Below are positions 1 through 8,400 of a DNA stretch of 28,363 bases, in pieces. The position numbers were made by a program, and so were the translations under genes. The notes below the pieces were generated by a model. That model was given only the letters and a program-made list of their open reading frames with translations. It was not told where the DNA came from and did no database searches. The stretch comes from DASZGI01 sp035938995 (GTDB taxonomy: Bacteria > Actinomycetota > Actinomycetes > Streptomycetales > Catenulisporaceae): positions 1-28,363 of the forward strand of contig NZ_DASZGI010000163.1 of assembly GCF_035938995.1 (NCBI RefSeq). The letters run 5' to 3'. The stretch's first letter is position 1; every line of letters starts with the position of its first letter.

Positions 1-638
1 GGGTCGAGCGTCGCGCCGGACGGGGTCGGGGTGTGGTCGTGGACGATGAATTGCGCCTGTCCGCCCTCGCGCTCCAGCGGCATGACCGACAGCCGGGCGG
101 CGTCGGCCGCGACGGCGGAGCCGTAATCCCGGCGGATCATGTGCAGGCACAGATCCAGCCCGGCCGCCGCGCCGGCCGAGGTCAGGATCTGCCCGTTGTC
201 GACGTAGAGCACGTCCGGATCCACCTCGACCTCGGGAAAGGCGACGGCTAGCGCGTCGGCGGCGGCCCAGTGCGTCGTGGCCCGCAACCCGTCGAGCAGG
301 CCGGTGGCGGCGAGCGGAAATGTGCCGGTGCAGATGGACGCGATGCGCGTGCCGTTGTCGGCCGCCCGCCGCAGCGCGGCCTTGACCTGCCCGGGAAGCG
401 CGAGTTCGGGGGCACTGGTACCGGGCACGACGATCGTGTCGGCGTCCGCCAAGCCATCCAGGCCGAAGGGCGCGCGCAGCAGAAAGGTCCCGGTGTCGAT
501 TTCCGGCTCGGGCGCGCAGACCCGCACGCGATAGGCGGGGCGGCCGTCGGGCAGTCGCGCCCTGGTGAAGACCTCGATCGGCGTGCTGAGGTCGAAGGGG
601 ATCACGTGGCGCAACGCGAGCACCGCGACTGTGTGCAT
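1..638 (-). CDS. GlxA/FtrA-type AraC-family transcriptional regulator, partial (C-terminus outside window)
   Basis: Reading leftward from an ATG at 638, the frame stays open to the window edge, giving 212 codons. The product begins MHTVAVLALRHVIPFDLSTP and has the DJ-1/PfpI (class I glutamine amidotransferase-like) fold seen in the sensor half of GlxA/FtrA regulators. Visible hallmarks are the IVVPGTS strand near residue 69, a nucleophile-elbow-like SICTGTFPLA with Cys103, the TTHW motif that follows it, and LTSAGAAAGLDLCLHMI. Families of this shape normally continue with two AraC-type helix-turn-helix motifs; that part would lie beyond coordinate 1, so the DNA-binding half is inferred, not seen. 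The last visible residues (about 195 onward) look like the linker to that domain. It is divergent from the DJ-1-like gene at 853 and could control it. The ligand is unknown. Confidence 0.85.
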   Translation of the reverse strand, partial: MHTVAVLALRHVIPFDLSTPIEVFTRARLPDGRPAYRVRVCAPEPEIDTGTFLLRAPFGLDGLADADTIVVPGTSAPELALPGQVKAALRRAADNGTRIASICTGTFPLAATGLLDGLRATTHWAAADALAVAFPEVEVDPDVLYVDNGQILTSAGAAAGLDLCLHMIRRDYGSAVAADAARLSVMPLEREGGQAQFIVHDHTPTPSGATLD

Positions 639-701
639 GGCGGGAACCTACCCACTCAAGTGTCGGATCGGAAGATCGCCTAACTGGCTGAATCGCTATC
701 T

Positions 702-744
702 CGCCAGGCTGTGGCATGGTCAATGGACGTCGACATGCCTGGCG
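702..744. promoter_or_regulatory. Inverted repeat in the divergent GlxA-type/DJ-1 intergenic region
   Basis: CGCCAGGC (702-709) and GCCTGGCG (737-744) are perfect 8-base inverted arms separated by 27 bases. The right arm is followed by TTTTTC. No plus-strand gene ends upstream, so a terminator role is not obvious. An operator for the divergent regulator, or a leader hairpin, is equally possible. The function is a guess. Confidence 0.3.
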
Positions 745-852
745 TTTTTCCGTTGAACATTGTCATTAACGCCACTAGGAGGCGTGACGCGGTCCCGATA
801 CGGTCGAGCAAGATCCGGTGCACGCCGGTCTCGGCACGCAGAGAGGCTCACC

Positions 853-1545
853 ATGCACGTACAGATCGTGCTGTTCGACGGATTCGATCCGCTCGATGTC
901 ATCGCACCCTACGAGGTGCTCTACGCGGGCGGCACGGCTTGCGGCGGTGCGTTGACGGTGCAGTTGGTCTCGGCTGAGGGGCCACGCGAGGTGGTCAGCG
1001 GCACCGGAGGCCTCGCGCTGCGCGCCACCGGCGCCCTCGACCCGGGCCGCGCCGGGATGATTCTGGTCCCGGGGGCGTCGGGCCGTGTCGGAGAGCCCGG
1101 CGAGGTTCCCGATCTCGAGGCCGGCGCCGCGGGGGCGTGGCAGGTGGACGAGTTCATCCCGGTGCTGCTCGGACGCGCGGTGGCGACCGGGCTGTCCGCA
1201 CTGCTGCGGAAAGCGGCGGACAACCCGGAAGTCACGCTCGCGGCGGTGTGCGGCGGCTCGCTCGTCCTGGCGATGGCGGGCTTGCTCGAAGGCAGGAATG
1301 CCACCACCCATTACCTGGGCTTGGACCTCCTGGAAGCCACCGGCGCCAACGCGGTCCGCGCCCGCGTCGTCGACGACGGCGACGTGGTCACCGGCGCCGG
1401 CGTCACCTCAGGCCTGGATCTCGGGCTGCACCTGCTTGAGCGGGAACTCGGCCCGCTGATAGCGCACGCCGTGGAAGAACTGTTCACCTACGAGCGGCGC
1501 GGCACTGTCTGGCGCGCGCACAGCCTCGTGCCCTCCGCACTGTAA
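853..1545 (+). CDS. DJ-1/PfpI family protein
   Basis: This 230-residue protein begins MHVQIVLFDGFDPLDVIAPY. ATG 853 was chosen over earlier in-frame starts because it has a GAGAGG ribosome site about 6 bases upstream and because homology to the fold begins at this methionine. The single domain spans the whole length. Visible hallmarks are LVPGASG (about residue 75), the nucleophile elbow LAAVCGGSLVLA with Cys133, TTHYLGLDLL, and VVTGAGVTSGLDLGLHLL near the end. This is the organisation of DJ-1/PfpI proteins such as isonitrile hydratases, but the substrate cannot be read from sequence. About 25 extra residues lie between the VPGASG strand and the helix before the elbow, compared with the partial regulator at 1-638. 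It is divergent from that regulator, which has the same fold. Confidence 0.88.
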   Translation: MHVQIVLFDGFDPLDVIAPYEVLYAGGTACGGALTVQLVSAEGPREVVSGTGGLALRATGALDPGRAGMILVPGASGRVGEPGEVPDLEAGAAGAWQVDEFIPVLLGRAVATGLSALLRKAADNPEVTLAAVCGGSLVLAMAGLLEGRNATTHYLGLDLLEATGANAVRARVVDDGDVVTGAGVTSGLDLGLHLLERELGPLIAHAVEELFTYERRGTVWRAHSLVPSAL

Positions 1546-1587
1546 AAACCCTGATCATCACCTCGGCGTAGCAAGGGGAACTCGAAG

Positions 1588-1911
1588 ATGTCGGTCGAAG
1601 GAACCTGGGACCTGACCATCGCCACACCGGTCGGACGGATGAAGGCCGTCGTCGACTTGCGCCGTGAGCAAGGGGCGCTGGTCGGAAGCGCGCAGGGCCC
1701 GGGCGAGCAGGTCCCCCTGCACGATCTGGCGCTCGACGGCGACCGGCTCACCTGGCGGCAGGCGATCACGAAACCGATGCGCTTGAACCTGGATTTCGCC
1801 GTCACCATCGACGGCGACACGCTCGCCGGCACCTCCAAGGCCGGACGCCTCCCGTCATCGAAGGTCGTCGGCCGGCGCAGGAGCGCGACCTCGGTTCCCA
1901 GCCCCGAGTAG
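1588..1911 (+). CDS. Small hypothetical protein, probable beta-barrel
   Basis: This 107-residue protein lies 42 bases after the DJ-1-like gene on the same strand, so the two may be co-transcribed. A good ribosome site, AAGGGGAA, precedes ATG 1588. The sequence is rich in alternating hydrophobic strands with Gly/Asp turns: GTWDLTIATPVGRMKAVVDL, then LVGSAQGP, then RLTWRQAI, then LDFAVTIDGDTLAGTSKAG. This resembles small secreted or cytosolic beta-sandwich/lipocalin-like proteins. There is no signal peptide, membrane segment or catalytic motif that I can identify. The C-terminal end (from about residue 90) is Arg/Ser rich and may be frayed relative to relatives. I do not recognise a named family with confidence, and the function is unknown. 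Confidence 0.7.
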   Translation: MSVEGTWDLTIATPVGRMKAVVDLRREQGALVGSAQGPGEQVPLHDLALDGDRLTWRQAITKPMRLNLDFAVTIDGDTLAGTSKAGRLPSSKVVGRRRSATSVPSPE

Positions 1912-1988
1912 TCGCATCGCCCGGGTGCGGCCACCGATCGCCGCAGGCCCATTTCGCCGCCGGGTCCGCGCGTCCGCGTCCGCGAGCG

Positions 1989-2378
1989 TCAGAACATCCC
2001 GTTGTCGTTCGCGGAGACCTTCGGCACGTCCTGGATCACGTCCCAGTGCTCGACGACCTTGCCGTTCTCCAGGCGGAAGAAGTCGGCCAGCGCGCGTCCG
2101 GGGTTGTCCGGGTTGCCGGGCTCCAGGTCCAGGTGCGAGTGGGTGGCGACCATGTCGCCCTCGGCGATCACGCGCTTGATGTCCAGCTTCATGTGCGGGT
2201 ACTCGCCGCGCAGCCACTTCACGAAGCCGATGAAGGCCTCCGGGCCATCCTGGGCATCTGGATTGTGTTGGACGTAGCGCGGGCCGAAGTGATCGGCGAC
2301 GGCCTTCTCGGGGTCCCCGGCGAAAGCGGTGGTGTAGTAGGCGACGACGACCTGCTTGTTGCGCTCGAGGTCCGACAT
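1989..2378 (-). CDS. SnoaL-like / NTF2-like family protein
   Basis: This 129-residue protein begins MSDLERNKQVVVAYYTTAF. It shows the SnoaL/NTF2-like alpha+beta barrel pattern: an N-terminal helix ending in YYTTAFAGDPEKAV, then YVQHNPDAQDGPEAFIGFVK, a strand pair DIKRVIAEGDMVATHSHLDL, and the closing DFFRLENGKVVEHWDVIQDV. The length is typical for the fold. Members include polyketide cyclases and many uncharacterised small-molecule binding proteins. The HNP...GDMV...EHWDV pattern is common among 'predicted SnoaL-like aldol condensation' proteins, but no reaction should be assigned. It is transcribed divergently from the TetR regulator at 2450, across about 70 bases that contain an AT-rich palindrome, so it is probably the regulator's target. 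Confidence 0.88.
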   Translation of the reverse strand: MSDLERNKQVVVAYYTTAFAGDPEKAVADHFGPRYVQHNPDAQDGPEAFIGFVKWLRGEYPHMKLDIKRVIAEGDMVATHSHLDLEPGNPDNPGRALADFFRLENGKVVEHWDVIQDVPKVSANDNGMF

Positions 2379-2416
2379 GACATGCTCCGATCAGAGGGTT
2401 GGCTGCCTATCTTTAG

Positions 2417-2437
2417 AACTTAGACTCACTATAAGTT
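2417..2437. promoter_or_regulatory. Probable TetR operator between the SnoaL-like and TetR genes
   Basis: AACTTAGA (2417-2424) and TATAAGTT (2430-2437) are imperfect inverted arms (7 of 8 pairs) with a 5-base spacer. They lie in an unusually AT-rich 40-base stretch between divergent genes. A -10-like TAGTGT (2438-2443) lies next to it, reading toward the TetR gene. The position and symmetry fit an autoregulatory TetR site; binding by the product of the 2450 gene is inferred. Confidence 0.5.
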
Positions 2438-2449
2438 TAGTGTAACACC

Positions 2450-3262
2450 ATGATCGCACGCCACGACTACCCTGGGGCCATGAGCTCACACACAGTCGAC
2501 TGGACTGCGCTGCGTGCCCCGTCCGTCGACGCCTCCGAGCCGACCGGGCTCAGGGAGCGCCGCAAGCGCGCAACCCGCCAGTTGCTGATCGACACCGCGA
2601 CCCAGATGTGCCTGGAGCGCGGCTTCGATGCGGTGACCGTCGCGGAGATCGCCGCAGCGTGTGGGGTCTCACCGGCGACGGTGTTCAACTACTTTCCGAC
2701 GAAGGAATCGTTGATCCTGGACCTTCCGGACGCGCTGATCGACGCTCTGCGCACCGCCCTCGCCGACCCCCGGAGCACACCGCTCGAGGCCATGCTGCGC
2801 ATCCTGGCAGGCGAACTGGACAACCTGGTCTCCTGGCTGAACGCCCAGCACGACAGGACTTGGGCTGCCGAAGCCGTCCAGCAGTTCGAAGCCATGGTCC
2901 GAGACACCCCCTCGCTTCAGGCGCACTATCGCGACATGCTTCACCGGATGACGGTGGCGGCCTGCGAGGTCCTGGCGCGCCGGGCGGGTCTGAAGCCACA
3001 GGACCCTGAGCCGCAAATCACCGCGATCGCCCTGCTCGGGCTCTGGCCCGTCCAGGTCAACGCCTCATGCAGGCTCCTCGACGGCATCCGGACCCCCGAC
3101 CAGGTCCGCGACGAGGTCATAGCCGAAGTTCACCGCGCGGCCCGCCTCCTGGAAGCTGGGCTGACGGTCCTCGAAGGAAGGACAGCAGCGCCGCCGCGCT
3201 CAGGGCTGCGGGCTACTCCTCAGTCACCCGGTGTCCGCAGTTTCGGAGCACGAGGCCGGTGA
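2450..3262 (+). CDS. TetR/AcrR-family transcriptional regulator
   Basis: The N-terminal DNA-binding domain is clear. GLRERRKRATRQLLIDTATQ is followed by the helix-turn-helix FDAVTVAEIAAACGVSPATV and then FNYFPTKESLI, the canonical TetR signature. The C-terminal region (about 170 residues) is helical and ligand-binding by family expectation, and it carries no recognisable ligand signature. The last 30 residues are Pro/Arg/Gly rich and look disordered. The start is uncertain. ATG 2450 lies about 6 bases after a TAGTGT -10-like hexamer, so a leaderless message is possible. ATG 2480 (MSSHTVDWTALRAP) is the alternative, but neither has a good ribosome site. It is divergent from the SnoaL-like gene, with a palindrome between them, so autoregulation and control of that neighbour are likely. 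Confidence 0.9.
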   Translation: MIARHDYPGAMSSHTVDWTALRAPSVDASEPTGLRERRKRATRQLLIDTATQMCLERGFDAVTVAEIAAACGVSPATVFNYFPTKESLILDLPDALIDALRTALADPRSTPLEAMLRILAGELDNLVSWLNAQHDRTWAAEAVQQFEAMVRDTPSLQAHYRDMLHRMTVAACEVLARRAGLKPQDPEPQITAIALLGLWPVQVNASCRLLDGIRTPDQVRDEVIAEVHRAARLLEAGLTVLEGRTAAPPRSGLRATPQSPGVRSFGARGR

Positions 3263-3427
3263 CGTTCGCGGCTTCGTCGAGTATTCGACCTCGACGAAGC
3301 CGTCCCGGTCGTGCCCGACCAGACGCACCTGGCGGATCCGGGCCGAAGGCTAGAGGGCAGCCGTTGACGACGAAAACACCCGTGATCGTGCTGGCAAGGC
3401 CATCGAATCGGCGCATCCGTTGACGAG

Positions 3428-3730
3428 CTATCCCTTAGTCATCGCGACGGCGGTGTCGATTGCGGTGTCGATGGAGGATACCGAGTAGTTTGAGATGATG
3501 ATGTGGCCGATTGCGATGGTCAGCTGGCCTGAGCCAATCGCAGCGCCTGCATTCTGAGCAGGTACACGAGTACCGCGGCCCATGATCCGTTCGACGGCGA
3601 CCATTTGGTTCAGGATTTCCGGATTATTGCTGGCCTTGCCTCCGCGCCGCTTGCCGTGCAATGCGACGGACAGCGCACGCAGCTTTTGAAGCTCATCGAT
3701 GAGCTGACCAAGATCGTGCTGTCTGAGCAC
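3428..3730 (-). CDS. Hypothetical protein in a less GC-rich stretch
   Basis: This is an unrecognised protein of about 100 residues. GTG 3730 was chosen because AAAGGGAG lies just upstream; a TTG at 3757 would add 9 residues. The N-terminal half is helical (LRQHDLGQLIDELQKLRALS), followed by a basic patch (HGKRRGGK). The C-terminal half (from about residue 55) is Gly/Ala/Ile/Ser rich: TRVPAQNAGAAIGSGQLTIA, then HIIISNYSVSS. No signal peptide or membrane segment is convincing. Codon use is visibly less GC-biased than in neighbouring genes, and no relative or partner sits next to it. This suggests a recent arrival or a small phage/plasmid-derived gene. Function is unknown, and it could be a chance frame, though the ribosome site argues against that. 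Confidence 0.5.
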   Translation of the reverse strand: MLRQHDLGQLIDELQKLRALSVALHGKRRGGKASNNPEILNQMVAVERIMGRGTRVPAQNAGAAIGSGQLTIAIGHIIISNYSVSSIDTAIDTAVAMTKG

Positions 3731-3880
3731 GATTCTCCCTTTCAAAGCGACCAACAAAGGTGTGTTTGAGAGCCGGAATGCCCGTACCGCACGTGACCTA
3801 TATCGCCGGTCATCTGAGGCTGGTTAACTAGGTGGGTGTATTGCGCCTAGGCCGATTCCGGGTGTCGCAGCCAACCCGAT

Positions 3881-3892
3881 GACAACGTTGTC
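3881..3892. promoter_or_regulatory. LacI-family operator copy 1 (GACAACGTTGTC)
   Basis: A perfect 12-base palindrome with the central CG step typical of LacI-family operators, 250 bases upstream of the LacI gene at 4142. The same 12-mer recurs at 9192 and 9576 and, with one change, at 4048. It is the distal site upstream of the regulator and could serve looping or autoregulation. Confidence 0.75.
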
Positions 3893-4047
3893 GTCGACTT
3901 GTACCTTACACCGGAGAGGTGAGGTCGAGCACCTCCGCATACTCACGGCCACGTTCGGGCGGCGTTCCCACGGCGATGCGGGTCAGCGCAGCCAGGACAC
4001 TTTGGCGCCACGAGCCGGGAGACCTGAAAGCTTCCAGTAGTCAGACT

Positions 4048-4059
4048 GGCAACGTTGTC
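4048..4059. promoter_or_regulatory. LacI-family operator copy 2 (GGCAACGTTGTC)
   Basis: Matches the other three sites at 11 of 12 positions, with the inner palindrome GCAACGTTGT/C largely kept. It lies 82 bases before ATG 4142. TACGCT at 4081-4086 downstream is a plausible -10, so the site would sit in the regulator's promoter and allow autoregulation. Confidence 0.72.
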
Positions 4060-4141
4060 GTAAACCTTGTGTACCTCAGCTACGCTTGTCGATGTCATCG
4101 GATGTCTGCGTCGTCGACGGCGAAAGGCGGTTCAGCTCGAT

Positions 4142-5176
4142 ATGTCGGCTGGAGCGGTTCAGGACGGGGCAGGCGCCTACGCTCGGCCGACGATGAACGA
4201 CGTGGCCGCCGCGGCAGGGGTCGGGCTCAAGACGGTCTCCCGGGTGGTCAACGGCGAACCGGGGGTCGCTGAGGAGACCGCGTCACGGGTACGGGCGGTC
4301 ATCGACCAGCTCGGGTTCCGGCGCAACGACAGCGCCCGGCTGCTGCGCCAACGCAGACGGACACTCAGCATCGGGCTCGTCACGGAGGATCTGGCCGACC
4401 CGTTCTACTCACAGCTGGGCAGGGCGGTCGAGGAGGTCGCCCGCAGTCACGGTGCGCTGCTGCTCGCCGGCTCCTCGGATGAGGACCCGGTGCGTGAGCG
4501 CGAGTTGGCGCTGAATTTCTGCGCGCGGCAAGTTGACGGGCTCATCGTCGTGCCGGCCGGCGCCGACCACAGCTACCTGGCGCCAGAATTGGCGGCTGGG
4601 ACGGCGGTGGTCAGCGTAGATCGACCGGTTAGCGGTGTGGACGTGGACACGGTCCTGGCCGACAACCGAGGCGGAATCAGGGACGGCGTCAGCCACTTCC
4701 TCAGACAGGGCCACCGAAAGATCGGCTACGTCGGTGACTCGCTGGACATCTTCACTGCTGCCGAGCGATGCACCGGCTACCGGCACGCTATGGCTGACGC
4801 AGGTCTAGACGTCGAGGAACGGTGGGTGTCTACAGGCAGGCCGGGCGCGCTGGGCGTCCGGCTCGCTTTGGATCGCATGCTGTCCGGGCCTGAACCGGTG
4901 ACCGCATTACTGTGCGGGAACAACCGAACCACGGTCACTGTGCTGCGCGAGCTGGCCACCCGGCGCAACCGCCCGGCGCTGATCGGATTCGACGACTTCG
5001 AACTGGCCGACATGGTCGCGGTCCCCGTGACGGTGATCGCCCAGGACCCCACTCAGATGGGCCGCATGGCCGCAGAACTGCTGTTCCGCCGCATGCGTGG
5101 CGAGCGGGCCCCGACCCAGCGCATAGAACTGCCCACACGCCTCATTCTCCGCGGGTCCGGCGAGATCCGAGTCTGA
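4142..5176 (+). CDS. LacI-family transcriptional regulator of the GH31/GH92 regulon
   Basis: This is a 344-residue cytoplasmic repressor. The N-terminal LacI helix-turn-helix is RPTMNDVAAAAGVGLKTVSR followed by VVNGEPGVAEET, with the hinge helix at NDSARLLRQRR. A periplasmic-binding-protein-like sensor domain follows (RRTLSIGLVTEDLADPFYSQ onward), with strands VDGLIVVPAG, IGYVGDS and the ending RPALIGFDDFELADMVAVPV. ATG 4142 gives a normal N-terminal length before the helix-turn-helix; the frame is open further upstream. Two AACGTT-centred palindromes lie upstream, and two more sit in the promoter region of the GH31 and GH92 genes to the right. Autoregulation and control of those two enzymes is therefore the simplest reading. 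The effector is unknown but is probably a mono- or oligosaccharide released by these enzymes. Confidence 0.92.
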   Translation: MSAGAVQDGAGAYARPTMNDVAAAAGVGLKTVSRVVNGEPGVAEETASRVRAVIDQLGFRRNDSARLLRQRRRTLSIGLVTEDLADPFYSQLGRAVEEVARSHGALLLAGSSDEDPVRERELALNFCARQVDGLIVVPAGADHSYLAPELAAGTAVVSVDRPVSGVDVDTVLADNRGGIRDGVSHFLRQGHRKIGYVGDSLDIFTAAERCTGYRHAMADAGLDVEERWVSTGRPGALGVRLALDRMLSGPEPVTALLCGNNRTTVTVLRELATRRNRPALIGFDDFELADMVAVPVTVIAQDPTQMGRMAAELLFRRMRGERAPTQRIELPTRLILRGSGEIRV

Positions 5177-5367
5177 AGCTGCCGCAGGTCCGCGTGCGGC
5201 ATCCGGGGTATCGCCGCGTCCAATCTCTCGTTCTTCAGCCGTGTGGAGTCCATCTGAGCTTGACGGCCTATATGGCTGGTGCGGTTCGTGCGTGGGGTAG
5301 CTGCCCGTAGCGTGCCGGTTTTGGTCTGTCGTCGGCGATTCGACAGATGGTGTAGTCGACCATAAGT

Positions 5368-5399
5368 CGCCGCGCGGACGTTGGCTGGTCCGCGCGGCG
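5368..5399. terminator. Hairpin terminator between convergent LacI and GH31 genes (1)
   Basis: Perfect 12-base arms, CGCCGCGCGGAC (5368-5379) and GTCCGCGCGGCG (5388-5399), with an 8-base loop. It lies between convergent genes and would serve the LacI transcript. There is no U-tract, as is common in actinobacteria. Confidence 0.75.
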
Positions 5400-5422
5400 G
5401 TGGTTCCCTTACTCGGTGCGGG

Positions 5423-5456
5423 GCTCGGACGCCGGGCCGAAGCCCGGCGTCCGAGC
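5423..5456. terminator. Hairpin terminator between convergent LacI and GH31 genes (2)
   Basis: Perfect 15-base arms (5423-5437 and 5442-5456, starting GCTCGGACGCC) around a CGAA tetraloop. It lies 7 bases beyond the stop codon of the leftward GH31 gene. With the hairpin at 5368 it forms a back-to-back bidirectional terminator. Confidence 0.8.
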
Positions 5457-5463
5457 TCGGTTG

Positions 5464-8400
5464 TCAGCCGCCGAGGCGGTATTGCTGTGCGGCGCTGTTG
5501 TTGCAGTCGTAGATCTGGAGCTGGTCGCCGGGTGTCTGGCTGTTGTTGGGGTCGTCGAGGCAGCGTCCTGATTGGGGGTTGAGCAGCGACCCGTTGGACT
5601 GGCTGACCCAGGTCTGCGAGCCGGTGCCGTTGCAGTCGAACAGCTGGACCTGCGTGCCGTTCGTCGTTGCGCCGCTGCGCACGTCCAGGCATTTGCCGAA
5701 GACGCGGATGGTGTTGTCGCCGGGGGTGTACCAGCGCTGCGCATCGCTCTGGTTACAGGTGTACAGCTGCACGTTGGTCGCGGACGTCGGATCGGCGCCC
5801 GCCACGTCGACGCACAACCCACCGGGTCCGTTGATCGGGCCGGGCGGCAGCTTCCACACCTGCGCCGGGGAGGCGGTGCAGTCTTGGAGCTGTAGCTGCG
5901 CGTCTCCGGCGACCGTGTCGCCGTTAGGCACGGTGAGGCAGCGTCCTGATTGCGGGTTGAGCAGTTCGCCGTTGGTTTGGGCGATCCAGGTCTGTGAGCC
6001 GGTGGTGTTGCAGTCGTAGAGCTGGACGAGCGTTCCGTTCCCGGTGCCGGCGTTGGCGGCGTCCAGGCACTTGCCCAGGACCTGCACGGTGTTGGATGCG
6101 GTGTAGGTGATCTGCTGCGCGGGGGTGTGGTTGCAGGTGTAGAGCTGCATCGCGGTGCCGTTGGTGGTGGTGCCGCCGCGCGCGTCGAGGCACAGGCCGC
6201 CGTCGCCGATGACTTCTCCGCTGGTCGGGTTGGCGGTGGCGCTGCCGCTGAGCGTGATCGTGTGCTGCGAGCCGACCGGTAGGGCCGCGGTGACCACGGT
6301 GGTCACCCGCTGGTTCGGGTTGTAGCTCCACGCCGTCTCGGGGACCTGCACGCCGTCGATGAACACGGCGGTCGGGGCGGTCGCGTTCGACAGCCGAAGC
6401 GTGTACGCACGCTGCGTCGCTGCCCCCGGGAAGCTGCCACTGTCGGGGCCGACGGTCAGTGTCCGCGAGGAGTCGTTCCAGGAGATCGGTGTGGTGGTCG
6501 ACTGGCCGCTCTGGTAGCCGGTGCCCTCGCCGGCGTCCTGGTAGAGCGGGAACGAGCCATTCGCGCCCGCCGCGACCGAGAGCGTGACCTGGGTGAGCGG
6601 CGACGCGGCGGCGTCCTGGACGTAGTTCGTGCGGGCCGGCATGATCCCGCCGTCCTTGATCAGCACCGGCATCTGGGAGAGCGGGTCGGTGATGGTCGCG
6701 GTGGTCGGGCCGGTGTAGCTGGTGCCGGTGAAGTAGTCGGTCCAGGTGCCCGGCGGGATCCAGGCGCTGACCGAGCCGTTGCCGTTCGCGTCGTCGGGCG
6801 AGGTGATCGGGGCGACGAGCACGTTGTCGCCGTAGAGGTACTCCTGGTTGTAGGTGTACGCCTCGGCGTTGGTCGGGTAGTCCAGGTACAGGGGCCTGAT
6901 GATCGGGACGCCGGTGGCGTTGGCCTGTGCGGCGAGGGTGTAGGTGTAGGGGACCAGGGCTTCGCGTAGCCGCAGGAACCGTTCGGCGCTGGCGTCGGCG
7001 GCGGCTCCGTAGTTCCAGGGCAACCGGTCGCCGTGGTCGGAGTGCAGGCGGTCGATCGGCTGGAAGGTGCCCAGCTGCACCCAGCGTGCGTACATGTCGT
7101 CGGCCAGGTGGCCGCCGTGGAAGCTGCCGATGTCGTTGCTGACGTTCGAGATCCCGGCTGCCGCCTCGTCACCGGCGAAGTGCGCCTCCAGCGCCAGCAT
7201 CGCCCAGGTGGCCTCGGTGTCTCCGGTGAACTGCATGGTGTTGCGCCGCTCGGACCAGGGGCCGAGCGCGTAGCTGCCGGAGTCGGAGGCCTGCTCGGAG
7301 GAGCCGATGCGGCCGAAGGAGAAGCCGCGCAGCCCGCGGGCCGCGCCGTCCTGCGCGTAGGCCTGGTTGATGAAGTTGTCCGGGGCGACGTGCGGGTCGC
7401 TGGCGGTGGAGTTGCCGCAGCTGGTGCAGTAGTCCAGCCACCACTCGCGCACACCCTGCTGTTCGAACGGGTGGTGCAGGGCGAAGTACGCGGACAGTTG
7501 GCTGGGGTTGGACCAGTCGAACTCGTAATCGCCGCCGCGCGAGGGATCGGGCGAGAGCCCGCCGGCGGCCGCGTTGGTCGCAGGGAACTGCGGGTCCGAG
7601 CCGGAGATGCCGGTGTGGATGTTGAACGCCGTCTGGAGGCCCTGCTGCTGCGTCCAGGCCATGAAGGCGCTGGGATCGGGGAACAGCGAGCTGTTCCAGT
7701 TCCAGCCGTTCCACTGGTTGGGCGCCTTCCAGTCGGTATCCACCACCAGCCAGTCGATCGGCGTGAACGTGCTGCGGAAGGTCGGCAGCAGCGTGTTCTC
7801 GTAGTCGGCGGCCGTGTACGCGTAGTAGCGCGAGTACCAGACCCCGTACGCGGACTGCGGCAGCAGATTCGTCCCGCCGGTCAGGGCGTTGAGATCGGAC
7901 AGGCCCTGCTTGTAGTTGCTTCCGTAGCCGAAGAAGTAACCATCCTGATACGGCTGGCCGCCGTGGCTCGGCCGGTCGGTGACGGTGCCGCCCGAGTTGA
8001 GCAGCGCGGAGCGCGAGTCGTCGAGCAGATACCAGCCGTCGCGGTCCAGGATCCCGGGCCGCTCGGTCGCGGTCGCCGGAGCCTGGTTGTCCAGCGAGCT
8101 GGCCCAGCCGCCGAGCGTGTCGGTGGGACCCGCGCCGTAGGCGGTGGTCAGCAGCGCACTCGATGCGCCGGGCGCGGGATATGCGGCACCGGGTGCGGTG
8201 ACGGCGAGGCTGTCGAGGTTCACGTTGCCGCTGTCGGACGACTTCATCACGACGCTGATCGTGTTCACCCCGGCGTTGAGCGAGACCGGTACCGACACGG
8301 TGGACCAGGTGTCCCACGACCCCGTGATCGGCAGGCTCAGCGTCGGGCCGGGCGCGCCGTCGACCGTGGTCGACAGGGTGCGCGTGGTGTTCTGTCCATC

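Larger units (their letters stand above)
3758..4141. other. Intergenic region with two LacI operators, otherwise no convincing gene
   Basis: This is 384 bases between the orphan gene and the LacI regulator. It holds two copies of the AACGTT-centred palindrome (3881-3892 and 4048-4059), which are listed separately. Between them, about 3902-4020, a leftward frame reads RQSVLAALTRIAVGTPPERG and then EYAEVLDLTSPV before a stop. It looks like a possible C-terminal gene remnant of unknown family, with no start. The base composition is less GC-rich than in the flanking genes. Confidence 0.45.

Noticed and set aside
760..852. N-terminal extension of the DJ-1-like gene
   Set aside because: The extra 31 residues are not similar to the fold, and a proper ribosome site precedes ATG 853.
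3919..4272. Rightward open frame overlapping the LacI start
   Set aside because: It runs through an operator and into the LacI gene in another frame, with low-complexity sequence and no recognisable domain.
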